This document shows, piece by piece, positions 24,407-31,919 of a stretch of 38,868 bases of DNA. The translations under genes and the position numbers were made by a program. Source of the DNA: an uncultured Alphaproteobacteria bacterium. Its GTDB lineage: Bacteria; Pseudomonadota; Alphaproteobacteria; RF32; CAG-239. The stretch covers positions 1 through 38,868 of the forward strand of contig CALXVY010000013.1 of NCBI GenBank assembly GCA_944392255.1. The letters run 5' to 3'. The notes under the pieces are model-generated. The model was given only the letters and a program-made list of their open reading frames with translations. It searched no databases and had not been told where the DNA came from. Each line of letters opens with the position of its first letter. Positions within the stretch are counted from its first letter, which is position 1.

Positions 24407-24742
24407 ATGTCAGTAGATATGAAAGAAAAAGCACAAGACGCAATGAAGAAAATGTTTCTTTGCGGAGCTGTATTTGCGGCAAGCACTGCCGGAATGGTAG
24501 GTAGCTTGAAAGCTTTTGCAGATGATGTACAAAAAAATGCTCCGGAACAATATATCGGCGGTGACGGACATGATGGTTATAAGCTTACACCGTCTCAAAC
24601 ATTGAAACTTGGCGGAGTGGTTGCATCAACAACTTTAATCGTAGGAGCCGGAGTTTTTGGTGCATATCTTAAAAAAGAGCATGACAAAGAACAACAAGCA
24701 GTAAAAGCAGCTTTAATGGCAGCCAAGCAACAATCAAAATAG
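24407..24742 (+). CDS. Small two-segment membrane protein, unknown
   Basis: A 111-residue protein I do not recognise. Two hydrophobic stretches, about 16-38 (FLCGAVFAASTAGMVGSLKAFA) and about 66-87 (LGGVVASTTLIVGAGVFGAY), suggest a helical hairpin in the inner membrane. The loop between them contains a Gly/Asp-rich stretch (YIGGDGHDGY), and the C-terminus is a charged helix (KKEHDKEQQAVKAAL). The first segment ends AFA-DD, so it could instead be a cleaved signal peptide. AAGGAG is 8 bases before the ATG, and a strong promoter lies upstream. The 119-aa gene follows after 9 bases, so they are one operon. Confidence 0.8.
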   Translation: MSVDMKEKAQDAMKKMFLCGAVFAASTAGMVGSLKAFADDVQKNAPEQYIGGDGHDGYKLTPSQTLKLGGVVASTTLIVGAGVFGAYLKKEHDKEQQAVKAALMAAKQQSK

Positions 24743-24751
24743 GATAAGATA

Positions 24752-25111
24752 ATGGCAAAATTTACGACCGAAAAGAAATTTATGGTTGCCGAAGGCGAAG
24801 AAGGCGAGGTTTACTTCTTTATTGAAGCCAAAAAAGAACAACCCAAAACACCGGTAATTATTTATGATGGCAAAGACCACGCATTATTCCGCCGCAATGA
24901 TGATCAAAATATCATCTTAGACTATATTCATCCTTCGGTCAGAGAGCATTTGCGCCAAGTACCGGAAGTTATCATCGTCGAGATGATATTAGAAAATATT
25001 AAGGATAGCTATATTGCCCGAATGCAACATGTTGATAATATCCCGCTGGATTGGCAAAAAGCCGGTTTGAAAACTTGGGATGAACTAATGCTTTCCAAAG
25101 AGGCAAAATAA
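24752..25111 (+). CDS. Hypothetical protein, 119 aa
   Basis: A soluble, acidic protein with no signal or membrane segment. It reads as a small beta-rich domain (EEGEVYFFIEAKKE..., TPVIIYDGKDHALFRR) followed by helices (SVREHLRQVPEVIIVEMILE) and a Trp-containing end (LDWQKAGLKTWDEL). I do not recognise a family. AGGA lies before the ATG, and it is co-transcribed with the membrane protein 9 bases upstream, so a shared role at the membrane is possible. A terminator 20 bases on ends the unit. Confidence 0.8.
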   Translation: MAKFTTEKKFMVAEGEEGEVYFFIEAKKEQPKTPVIIYDGKDHALFRRNDDQNIILDYIHPSVREHLRQVPEVIIVEMILENIKDSYIARMQHVDNIPLDWQKAGLKTWDELMLSKEAK

Positions 25112-25124
25112 GCTAAGTAAAATT

Positions 25125-25154
25125 AAAAAAATCCCGCCTTCGGGCGGTTTTTTT
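25125..25154 (+). terminator. Terminator of the 24407-25111 operon
   Basis: CCGCC-TTCG-GGCGG stem-loop with the stable UUCG tetraloop, A-run before and T7 after. Confidence 0.9.
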
Positions 25155-25173
25155 ATGGGGTACGGAAAAGAAA

Positions 25174-25647
25174 ATGGCAGAATTAAAAACCAACGTCATG
25201 CGCATTTTAGATGCACATAAAATCAAATATAAAAGCTATAACTATGAGAGTAGCGGCGCAATCAGCGGTGTGGAAGTTGCGGAGGCTTTGGGAGAGAATC
25301 CGGAGCAAGTATTCAAAACGCTGGTGACAGTCAGCAAAAGCAAAAAGAACTATGTCTTTATGATTCCGGTAGAAAAAGAATTAGATTTGAAAAAAGCCGC
25401 AGCAGCCGTGAATGAAAAAAATGTTGAGATGCTGAAAAGCAAAGAGCTTCTGCCAACAACAGGCTATGTTCATGGAGGTTGTTCGCCAATTGGCATGAAA
25501 AAATCTTTTCCTGTAACCATAGACTCGAGTGCCAAAAATTTTGCCACAATAATCTATAGCGGTGGTAAGATAGGCTATCAAGTTGAGACATCAGTTGAAG
25601 ATTTAGGTAAAATAGTAAAAATACAACTTGCTGATATTACGGAATAA
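25174..25647 (+). CDS. ybaK: Cys-tRNA(Pro)/Cys-tRNA(Cys) deacylase YbaK
   Basis: YbaK removes cysteine wrongly attached to tRNA-Pro by prolyl-tRNA synthetase, protecting translation. The 157-residue protein has the family's VFKTLVTVSKSKKNYVFMIPVEKELDLKKAA strand-helix region, with the conserved catalytic Lys in FKTL. The signature GYVHGGCSPIGMKK is at about 98-111. Length is typical (about 155-160). The ribosome site is weak (GGAAAAG). It stands alone after a terminator. The related EbsC name is sometimes used for the same family. Confidence 0.94.
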   Translation: MAELKTNVMRILDAHKIKYKSYNYESSGAISGVEVAEALGENPEQVFKTLVTVSKSKKNYVFMIPVEKELDLKKAAAAVNEKNVEMLKSKELLPTTGYVHGGCSPIGMKKSFPVTIDSSAKNFATIIYSGGKIGYQVETSVEDLGKIVKIQLADITE

Positions 25648-25680
25648 AATAACTTTTTTCAAAAATTGACAAAATAATGC

Positions 25681-25708
25681 TTGCCAAAATAAAAAAAAGT
25701 GTTATGAC
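25681..25708 (+). promoter_or_regulatory. Possible promoter upstream of the FHA gene
   Basis: TTGCCA (25681-25686), 16-base spacer, TATGAC (25703-25708). A second -35-like TTGACA lies at 25666 without a good -10 partner. This is the only promoter-like pair I see in the 326-bp gap before the FHA gene. Confidence 0.35.
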
Positions 25709-25799
25709 TATTGCCATCAATCAATTATAAAGACATTATTTTTTTTTCACACTCTGAGAGCAATCTATATCGTATAGTAGGTGCAATCAGGGGCAGATT

Positions 25800-25958
25800 T
25801 TGAGTAAGCAGGGATACGAGATAATAACATTTATTTTAAGTTTAAGTGCGACGGCTACCGCTGGTAACGGGATGTTATCAAGGTTAACAAACTTAAAAGA
25901 AATTAAAAACTCCCCGAGAGATTCAGTTTCTGTTTTAAAATGGCTGTCAGCTAAATAG
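25800..25958 (+). CDS. Possible 52-aa small protein upstream of the FHA gene
   Basis: A TTG-started frame with AGGGG 6 bases upstream runs 52 codons to TAG at 25956-25958, ending 15 bases before the FHA start. The product begins with a moderately hydrophobic stretch (YEIITFILSLSATATAG) and continues basic (LTNLKEIKNSPRD). I do not recognise it. It could be a leader peptide or an upstream extension broken by a stop. The evidence is the ribosome site and position only. Confidence 0.3.
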   Translation: MSKQGYEIITFILSLSATATAGNGMLSRLTNLKEIKNSPRDSVSVLKWLSAK

Positions 25959-25973
25959 TTTGAAAGAACTTGA

Positions 25974-26321
25974 ATGGACAGTAAGGTTATGAAATTAACT
26001 GAAGTTAAGAACATTCTGGGAACAAACGGTCGTTCAACAAGATTGGTATGCATCTTTACTGAAAGTACAGCTCCGGTACTGGAGTTTGGTAACAGCTTTG
26101 CAGCGTGCCAGCACAAAAGGGTAGATATGAAAGAGCATATTGAAGAGTTGAAAAAATTGAAAGACGGTCAGGCTTTTACCTTGGGAAGAGAGGATTACAA
26201 CAATATTGACCTTGGTGAAATTGCCGATATTTCACGACTGCACTGCTATATCGTTCGCGAAGGTGCTGCTTTCAAGCTGTATGACTGCTCACTCTTCGGT
26301 ACTGCGGTTGTTCTCGAATGA
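25974..26321 (+). CDS. Small FHA-domain protein
   Basis: A 115-residue protein. Residues about 63-112 form a short forkhead-associated fold: FTLGRE (the G-R that contacts the phosphate), NNIDLGEIADISRLHCYIVRE (the S-R-x-H core), then FKLYDCSLFGTAVV (normally D.S..GT). FHA domains bind phosphothreonine peptides, so a Ser/Thr kinase partner is expected but not in the window. The first 50 residues are unlike any domain I know. The final N-G of the usual NGT turn is replaced by FGT. Start ATG 25974 is uncertain; ATG 25989 is an alternative. The gene is alone, converging on msrAB across a shared terminator. Confidence 0.72.
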   Translation: MDSKVMKLTEVKNILGTNGRSTRLVCIFTESTAPVLEFGNSFAACQHKRVDMKEHIEELKKLKDGQAFTLGREDYNNIDLGEIADISRLHCYIVREGAAFKLYDCSLFGTAVVLE

Positions 26322-26340
26322 TAGCCCGTAACTAATTAAA

Positions 26341-26375
26341 AAAAGCATTTCTCTCTGCATAGAGAAATGCTTTTT
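26341..26375. terminator. Bidirectional terminator between FHA gene and msrAB
   Basis: A 14-bp perfect stem AAAAGCATTTCTCT / AGAGAAATGCTTTT with loop CTGCAT; A-run left, T-run right. Confidence 0.92.
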
Positions 26376-26394
26376 CTTTTGCCTATAAATATCT

Positions 26395-27279
26395 TTATTC
26401 TTTTTCAAAATCCATAGCGGCGGAATTGATGCAAAAGCGCGCTTTGGTCGCCGTCGGTCCATCATTAAACACATGGCCGAGGTGTGAACCGCATTTGGCA
26501 CAGGTCACTTCAGTGCGTATCATGCCATGGCTGTAATCGGTTGAAAGTTTTACGCTGCTCGGAATGGCTTTGTCAAAGCTAGGCCAACCACTACCGGAAT
26601 CAAACTTAGCAGAAGATTCAAAAATCGGGTTGCCGCAAGCACCGCAAACATAAGTTCCATCGGCTTTGTTATGCAAAAACTTGCCTGTAAAAGGCTTTTC
26701 TGTGCCTTTCTGGCGCAAAATCTGATATTGCTCCGGCGAGAGCTTTTGTTTCCATTCCGCCTCTGTTTGCGGCAAAATTTCATCTTCCTCTTCTTCAATG
26801 CTAGGCACATGGCAAGAAACAAGCCCTTTCTTAGCCAAATATTTTTGATGATATTCTTCGGCAGGGTAAAAAGATTGTTTGGGTAAAATTTGCGTTACAA
26901 TCGGTTTTTTATATTTTCCGCTTTGTTCAAGGCGAGAAATGGTTTGTTCAATTTGGTCTTTTTCTTGCGGCGTTTGGTAGAAAACAGCCGAGCGATATTG
27001 TTCTCCGATATCCGGACCTTGACGATTGAGCGTAGTTGGATTATGGCTTTGAAAGAAAATATCAAGTAACTGCTGATAAGAAACCTTGTCAGGGTTATAG
27101 GTTACTTCTACGGCTTCGGCATGACCAGTTTTTCCGGTAGAAACTTGCTCATAAGTCGGATTTTCGATACTTCCGCCGGTATAACCGACTTCTGTTGATA
27201 TCACCCCCGGAACATTGTCAAATGTGGCTTGAACACCCCAAAAGCAACCGGCGGCAAAAATAGCATGCGCAACACTCAT
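26395..27279 (-). CDS. msrAB: Fused peptide methionine sulfoxide reductase MsrA-MsrB
   Basis: Repairs both stereoisomers of oxidised methionine, using thioredoxin-type reductant. The 294-residue protein is a fusion. MsrA, residues about 4-155, has the catalytic C12 in GCFWG, plus GYTGG and GHAEAVEV. MsrB, about 175-294, has zinc CxxC pairs at YVCGACG and TCAKCG, GSGWPSF, and the catalytic C283 in RFCINSAAM. The linker is acidic (IEEEEDEI). No signal peptide is present, so it is cytoplasmic. AAAGGAG lies 8 bases before the ATG. Fusions in this order occur in many bacteria. Confidence 0.97.
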   Translation of the reverse strand: MSVAHAIFAAGCFWGVQATFDNVPGVISTEVGYTGGSIENPTYEQVSTGKTGHAEAVEVTYNPDKVSYQQLLDIFFQSHNPTTLNRQGPDIGEQYRSAVFYQTPQEKDQIEQTISRLEQSGKYKKPIVTQILPKQSFYPAEEYHQKYLAKKGLVSCHVPSIEEEEDEILPQTEAEWKQKLSPEQYQILRQKGTEKPFTGKFLHNKADGTYVCGACGNPIFESSAKFDSGSGWPSFDKAIPSSVKLSTDYSHGMIRTEVTCAKCGSHLGHVFNDGPTATKARFCINSAAMDFEKE

Positions 27280-27333
27280 ATTCGTCTCCTTTGCTAAAAA
27301 TATATGTTTTATATTTTGTTTTCCAAGGGTAGA

Positions 27334-27423
27334 TTATTTTCGGGATGCGTAAAAATAGAGAGCGGCAGCGCCAAGAATAACCTCCAAAATTACATAACAT
27401 ATGTCAGAAATGTTAAATTCCAT
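27334..27423 (-). CDS. Possible 29-aa single-pass membrane peptide
   Basis: ATG 27423 opens a 29-codon frame that is one hydrophobic helix with a basic end: MEFNISDICYVILEVILGAA..., closing FYASRK. The N-in/C-out charge pattern is plausible, but no ribosome site is visible and it is too short for statistics. It lies alone between msrAB and the next gene. Confidence 0.25.
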   Translation of the reverse strand: MEFNISDICYVILEVILGAAALYFYASRK

Positions 27424-27507
27424 ATTTTTTGTGCAGAAAATCTATTCAATCCTAATATTTTATGATACTATAAAACTTGAAATAATCAAGCAAAGGAGGA
27501 ATAAAAA

Positions 27508-27996
27508 ATGCCTCGTACACAAAAATTTTACTATTCTTTTAAGAAAAATTATTTTTGGCTGATTGCTAATTTAGCCATGCTGGTTTTACTTTTAAGTTGT
27601 GCGATTAAGCATCCTGCTTGCTGGTTTTGGTGGCAAATGCAGGTTTTGCTCAGCCTATTTACGGTCACTTTGCTGATGTGGGGTTATAAATATTTGCTTA
27701 AACATCAGGTTGTGGAAATATCAGATTTTGGTATTAAAATAGATCATAATGATTGGTTGAAATGGTCGGATATAATTGATGCCGAGTATAGGGAAGTTCA
27801 ATGTTGTTTTAAGAAACTTCCGGTAATAAGTTTAAGGACACCAAAACGTATGCGTTATAGATATAACTTTTTGCAAAAAAGGTGCGAAAAAATAGGTTTT
27901 GGAGCTTTTTCCATTCCACTTTATGATATAGAGAAGTCAGACATTCATAAGTTGGGGCATATAATTATCGAACAAGTTGGCGACATTCGCCATTAA
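27508..27996 (+). CDS. Two-helix membrane protein with cytoplasmic domain, unknown
   Basis: A 162-residue protein. Two hydrophobic segments at about 15-33 and 43-60 are followed by a soluble domain of about 100 residues that starts VVEISDFGIKIDHNDWLKWSDIIDAE. That stretch reads like the first strands of a bacterial PH-like fold, as in other two-TM/PH proteins, but I cannot confirm it. Lys/Arg-rich stretches (TPKRMRYRYNFLQKR) suggest a cytoplasmic face. A perfect AAAGGAGG precedes the ATG by about 9 bases. It is a single gene upstream of the NSS transporter, 116 bases away. Confidence 0.78.
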   Translation: MPRTQKFYYSFKKNYFWLIANLAMLVLLLSCAIKHPACWFWWQMQVLLSLFTVTLLMWGYKYLLKHQVVEISDFGIKIDHNDWLKWSDIIDAEYREVQCCFKKLPVISLRTPKRMRYRYNFLQKRCEKIGFGAFSIPLYDIEKSDIHKLGHIIIEQVGDIRH

Positions 27997-28112
27997 AAGA
28001 AAATACATTTTTTCAACAGCATATGGCTACAGATAAATTTTCTTGTTTATGTTTTACAAATAAAAGTATTTAATATGGATAATAAAATAACCATAAACAA
28101 GCAAGAGGCTAA

Positions 28113-29528
28113 ATGAAAAAAGAAAATTTTAATTCTCGTTGGGGATTTATCTTGGCAGCGGCCGGTTCGGCTATTGGTTTAGGAAATATATGGCGCTTTC
28201 CTTATTTGGTCGGACAATATGGTGGCATGAGTTTTATCATACTTTATCTATTGATTATATTGTTTATTTGTAATCCGCTGATGGTTTCGGAAATTGCTTT
28301 AGGACGCACGTCTAAAAGCAACTTTGTTGACGCATATCAGGTCATCGGGCAAAAGCTTGGCATGAAACACTTAAAACTCTGGTCGTTTTTTGGCGGTTGG
28401 ACAGCCTTTATCGGTGTAACGATGATAATCTCATTTTATTATCTGGTTGCCGGATGGGTTTTGTACTATTTGTTGGAATCTCTATCGGGAAATTTAATTC
28501 ATATTGAGCCGAATAATCTTTCAAAAACCTTTGATGATTTGAGCCATAGTTTTTCTGTGCAATATACTTGCGGACTTATTTTCATGTTTATCACGGCAAT
28601 GGTGGTAATTGCCGGTGTTAAAAAGGGCGTAGAAAAGTCCGGTATAATTTTAATGCCGATTTTGTTTTTGATATTTGTTATTTTATCGTTGCAATCCATA
28701 TTTTTGGAAGGTGGAGAGAAGGGGGTTAAATTTTTAATGACGCCCGATTGGAAATATTTAGGTTTTACGGAAAATGGTTTCAGTATAAAGCAACTTTTTG
28801 ATACTTTTTTAGCCGCCTTGGGACAAGCCTTTTTGTCCTTGTCTTTGGGCTTCGGCATATTGTTGGTTTATGGTTCATATCTATCTTCAAAAGAAAATTT
28901 ATTCCAATCAGTAAGAAATATTGAAATTTTTGATACAATGGCAGCGGTTTTAAGTGCGGTAATTATCATACCTGCGGTTTTTGCGGCCGGACTTCCGCCC
29001 ACATCGGGTCCAGGGTTAACCTTTATTTCTTTGCCGGTAGTTTTCCAACAATTATCGGGAGGACAGCTTTGGTCAATAGCTTTTTATTTATTATTAACTT
29101 TGGCCACGGTAACATCAACAATTTCCATTTATGAAGCTTTGACAAATTTATTTATGGATAAGTTTAAGTTAAATAGATTTAATGCCGTGCTTGCGGTGAT
29201 GCTAATCACTTTGGTGGGTTTTACGGCGGTAACAGCTTCATTTTCTGGAGTTTGGAATATTAAGATATTAGGGCGCAACATATTTGAGTTGTTTGATTGG
29301 TTGTCATCAACTTTCACAGCGGCCATTGTTTCCATGACCATAGCTTTGTTTGTCGGCTATTCAGCAATGAAAACCATCATTCACAACATTCGTCGTTCGG
29401 CCGTGGTAACATCAGGCTTCACACGCTATTTTTTGGTAACATTAAGAGTTTTGGCGCCGTTAAGTTTAGGTTTATTGTTACTCTTAGCTATGTACAATAC
29501 CTTCAGCGTGTATTTATTCCAAAATTGA
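28113..29528 (+). CDS. Sodium-dependent transporter, NSS (SNF) family
   Basis: A 471-residue inner-membrane symporter of the LeuT fold that uses Na+ to import an amino acid or related compound. The signature of TM1 is clear: SRWGFILAAAGSAIGLGNIW, then RFPYLVGQYGG. GLGNIWRFP carries the unwound Na+ and substrate site. About 11-12 membrane segments follow, including GQAFLSLSLGFGILLVYGSY (TM6 region). The substrate cannot be told from sequence. GAGG sits before ATG 28113. It is a single-gene unit closed by a 16-bp terminator. Confidence 0.94.
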   Translation: MKKENFNSRWGFILAAAGSAIGLGNIWRFPYLVGQYGGMSFIILYLLIILFICNPLMVSEIALGRTSKSNFVDAYQVIGQKLGMKHLKLWSFFGGWTAFIGVTMIISFYYLVAGWVLYYLLESLSGNLIHIEPNNLSKTFDDLSHSFSVQYTCGLIFMFITAMVVIAGVKKGVEKSGIILMPILFLIFVILSLQSIFLEGGEKGVKFLMTPDWKYLGFTENGFSIKQLFDTFLAALGQAFLSLSLGFGILLVYGSYLSSKENLFQSVRNIEIFDTMAAVLSAVIIIPAVFAAGLPPTSGPGLTFISLPVVFQQLSGGQLWSIAFYLLLTLATVTSTISIYEALTNLFMDKFKLNRFNAVLAVMLITLVGFTAVTASFSGVWNIKILGRNIFELFDWLSSTFTAAIVSMTIALFVGYSAMKTIIHNIRRSAVVTSGFTRYFLVTLRVLAPLSLGLLLLLAMYNTFSVYLFQN

Positions 29529-29530
29529 AA

Positions 29531-29566
29531 ATGAAACTCCACCGGCATTAGCCGGTGGAGTTTCAT
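29531..29566 (+). terminator. Terminator of the NSS transporter gene
   Basis: A 16-bp perfect stem (arms 29531-29546 and 29551-29566, loop ATTA) followed by TTTTA; one of the longest stems in the window. Confidence 0.9.
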
Positions 29567-29578
29567 TTTAAGCATAGA

Positions 29579-29707
29579 TTAGGCTTCTTGACTGTTAGGA
29601 TTAAAGGTACGTCCACTCTTAAGTCTATCCATAACCACATTAAAGCTTTTTTCCTCTCCGTTTCTCAGGGGAGGAAATATAAATACCTTAAAATTTTTAG
29701 TTAATAA
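29579..29707 (-). pseudogene. Open in-frame tail after the stop of the 521-aa gene
   Basis: After the TAA at 29708-29710, the same frame stays open for 42 codons to TAA at 29579-29581. The peptide looks protein-like (FPPLRNGEEKSFNVVMDRLK, then SGRTFNPNSQEA). It includes a hairpin (CCTCTCC / GGGGAGG around 29653-29674). It could be a former C-terminus cut off by a nonsense change, a palindromic repeat inserted in the gene, or chance. No ribosome site in this frame suggests a separate gene. Confidence 0.3.
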
Positions 29708-31273
29708 TTATCTTTGATATTTCAAATTTTCTAGTTTTTTGGCACGAGCAACAGACAAAGCATTTTTGCGAGATTGGGCTAATTTTTCTTTTTCAGCCAA
29801 TTTATCTTTGTTTTTAACTGCGTTGAGAGTACGGGCTTTGTGCTTTTCTTCATCACTTAAAAGATTAGCATCTTCAAGTTTTTCATCATCAATTGATAAA
29901 TTTTCTTTAGCCAAATTTTGCATTTGTTGTTTTCTTTGTATGATAGCATTTTTAGCTTCTAACATACGGTTTAATAACGCAGTATCGGGCTGAGACATTT
30001 GATTTTCAATTGCTTTATCCAAAGCTGTTACTACTTTATCTTTTTCAGCTCTGTTTAATATTTTTGAATCGCTCACTTCATTTGCAAAATCAATTATTTC
30101 TTGAGGACTCATTTTCTGAAGTTGCGATATTTTTCTAATTTGTTTTGCTTTAGAAGGTATTTTTATATTTTTCTTTGATAATAAGTCTTCAGGTATTTTT
30201 CTTATATAATAATTATTTTTATCCGTAAGCAAGACAAGTAATATGGCCTGATCGGGTAAATCATTTGCTTGACCATTGATGATATCAATTTGAGCTGTCT
30301 GGATGTAAATATCAAATAAAATAGAATTTGGTTTTATTTTATAGTTTTCACCCATTAATTCATTTATAACCATACCAAAACGTTTGTTCTGAGTTATCTG
30401 TTTACCATAATTAGATTCATCATATTTAGGAGCTTTTTCTATTTCCTTCATCAGGGCATTACGTACAGAAGTATAATATTTGGGTAAGTCACCGGTCGTG
30501 TTTTCCGTTGTTCCAATTAAACTTGGTATTCTTCTGTTTTTGAGTAATTCAGATAAGAACTCTCTGTCCATGTATTTATCATGCAAATTTTTCCAATTAT
30601 TTTGTGGAACATTTGATTTTATGGCATATTGATTAACTTTTTTTCTCAAAGCAGAAGGTAGATTATCGCAATTAAGCAAAACGCCGCTTTCTACTAAATC
30701 TTGAATATAATTTTCTGTAAATTTTGATGTCTTTTCTTTATCAGACCAGTTTGTAAGAATTTTGTTCAATTCGGCACTCAAATGAGGAATTGGTTCAGCA
30801 TGTCCTTTTAAATGTTCTAATCCTTTAATATAAATATAATTTTGTAACATTTTATGATAAAGTTTAATGTTATCTTTAATATCTCTGTTTTGTAGCTCTT
30901 CCATTAAAAATCTACACATACCGGAATAATAATTATCGGCTTTTCTGAAGGCTGTAAAGACCAAATGAGGGTGGTTTTCAACACAATCAAAAAGTTCTTT
31001 TCTATGTTTTTCAGAGCAAGAAGGAATCAATCTATCTCCTAAAAATTCTTCCATTTTTTGTTGGAGCTCTGGAGACATACGAGTAGAAAAAAAATCTTGC
31101 AATGCCACTTCATCTGAAATTTTATGCTCTCCGATAGATAGCCGTGTTAGATATGGATTTTCGTTATGTTCAAAAACTTGAAAAATAAAATCCTTAAAAC
31201 CTTCTATATTTTCAGGAGTTATTTCTTTTATAGGATTGTCATGTCTGTCAGTATAGTAGATAATTTTTTTCAT
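29708..31273 (-). CDS. Large orphan soluble protein, 521 aa
   Basis: I do not recognise this protein. It is hydrophilic, Lys/Glu/Asn-rich, without signal peptide or membrane segments. Residues 1 to about 400 look like a helical globular protein (KIIYYTDRHDNPIKEITPEN, FDCVENHPHLVFTAFRKADN, LFDIYIQTAQIDIINGQAND). Residues about 400-521 are a charged coiled coil ending in a strongly basic tail (ARAKKLENLKYQR). AAAGGAG 8 bases before ATG 31273 is a very good ribosome site, so it is probably expressed. It sits alone between the NSS transporter and the tRNA-Glu cassettes. A secreted effector or structural protein is imaginable, but nothing proves it. Confidence 0.8.
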   Translation of the reverse strand: MKKIIYYTDRHDNPIKEITPENIEGFKDFIFQVFEHNENPYLTRLSIGEHKISDEVALQDFFSTRMSPELQQKMEEFLGDRLIPSCSEKHRKELFDCVENHPHLVFTAFRKADNYYSGMCRFLMEELQNRDIKDNIKLYHKMLQNYIYIKGLEHLKGHAEPIPHLSAELNKILTNWSDKEKTSKFTENYIQDLVESGVLLNCDNLPSALRKKVNQYAIKSNVPQNNWKNLHDKYMDREFLSELLKNRRIPSLIGTTENTTGDLPKYYTSVRNALMKEIEKAPKYDESNYGKQITQNKRFGMVINELMGENYKIKPNSILFDIYIQTAQIDIINGQANDLPDQAILLVLLTDKNNYYIRKIPEDLLSKKNIKIPSKAKQIRKISQLQKMSPQEIIDFANEVSDSKILNRAEKDKVVTALDKAIENQMSQPDTALLNRMLEAKNAIIQRKQQMQNLAKENLSIDDEKLEDANLLSDEEKHKARTLNAVKNKDKLAEKEKLAQSRKNALSVARAKKLENLKYQR

Positions 31274-31343
31274 GTTAGGCTCCTTTAATTAGTTTTGATT
31301 TTACCATACAAATAGACAGAAAGCAATATACAAAAGACAAAGC

Positions 31344-31520
31344 AAAAACGCTCATTTTGAGCGTTTTTTTTAATGGTGATCCCAGTGCTGAGAAATAAAA
31401 AACACCGATGCTCCGGTGTTTTTTATGAGCCAAGCAATGAGACTAGTTATTGGGAGCAAGGAAACGAAGCGAAACAATAACTTTAGTCGGAATTGGATAG
31501 TCTCGCTCGATTAGCGTAAA
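31344..31520 (-). repeat. tRNA-Glu tail cassette, outer copy
   Basis: One of two tandem ~178-bp units. Read leftward from tRNA-Glu, each has a ~88-nt spacer with a hairpin-forming GTTATTG/CAATAAC pair, the 39-nt stem-loop repeat (here 31392-31430), the tRNA 3' end (12 nt; 31374-31385) and the terminator CGCTCA/TGAGCG. It is nearly identical to 31521-31699. Confidence 0.9.
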
Positions 31521-31699
31521 AAAAACGCTCATTTTGAGCGTTTTTTTTAATGGTGATCCCAGTGCTGAGAAATAAAAAAACACCGATGCTCCGGTGTTTT
31601 TTATGAGCCAAGCAATGAGACTAGTTATTGGGAGCAAGGAAACGAAGCGAAACAATAACTTTAGTCGGAATTGGATAGTCTCGCTCGATTAGCGTAAAA
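31521..31699 (-). repeat. tRNA-Glu tail cassette, inner copy
   Basis: The second ~178-bp unit. It holds a tRNA 3'-end copy at 31551-31562 and the stem-loop repeat at 31569-31608 with one added A. The units differ mainly in A-run lengths, so the duplication is recent or kept uniform by recombination. Confidence 0.9.
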
Positions 31700-31727
31700 A
31701 AAAACGCTCATTTTGAGCGTTTTTTTT
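31696..31727 (-). terminator. Terminator of tRNA-Glu
   Basis: Read leftward, stem CGCTCA/TGAGCG with long A and T flanks, directly after the tRNA CCA. Copies follow at about 31516-31548 and 31341-31371. Confidence 0.88.
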
Positions 31728-31729
31728 AA

Positions 31730-31805
31730 TGGTGATCCCAGCGAGACTCGAACTCGCGTTACCGCCGTGAGAGGGCGATGTCCTAGGCCGCTAGACGATG
31801 GGACC
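31730..31805 (-). tRNA. tRNA-Glu (CTC)
   Basis: 76 nt. Acceptor GGTCCCA pairs with TGGGATC (one G-T pair), anticodon stem TCGCC/GGCGG with loop CTCTCAC (anticodon CTC), T arm GCGAG-TTCGAGT-CTCGC, discriminator A, encoded CCA. CTC is the secondary Glu anticodon; the TTC isoacceptor must be elsewhere. Its last 12 bases recur twice downstream. Confidence 0.96.
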
Positions 31806-31819
31806 ATATAACAAAAGCT

Positions 31820-31848
31820 TTGATAATATAAATTTTGCAAACTTGCAA
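31820..31848 (-). promoter_or_regulatory. Promoter for tRNA-Glu
   Basis: On the minus strand TTGCAA (31848-31843), 17-base spacer, TATCAA (31825-31820). The tRNA 5' end is 15 bases past the -10 element. Confidence 0.55.
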
Positions 31849-31919
31849 GAGTTTTTTTTATAAATAAATTTTAAGATTTAGCCTTTAAACTCCACAAAAA
31901 AACAGATAAGGAATGTAAT

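Noticed and set aside
25787..26116. Leftward 109-codon frame opposite the FHA gene leader
   Set aside because: Antisense to a better-supported gene, no ribosome site and no recognisable composition.
31443..31655. Leftward 70-codon frame inside the tRNA-Glu cassettes
   Set aside because: It consists of terminator and repeat sequence and has no ribosome site.
31344..31700. CRISPR or integron interpretation of the tandem units
   Set aside because: Units are ~178 bp, nearly identical throughout, and contain tRNA tails; there are no short repeats with unique spacers and no attC-like site or integrase.
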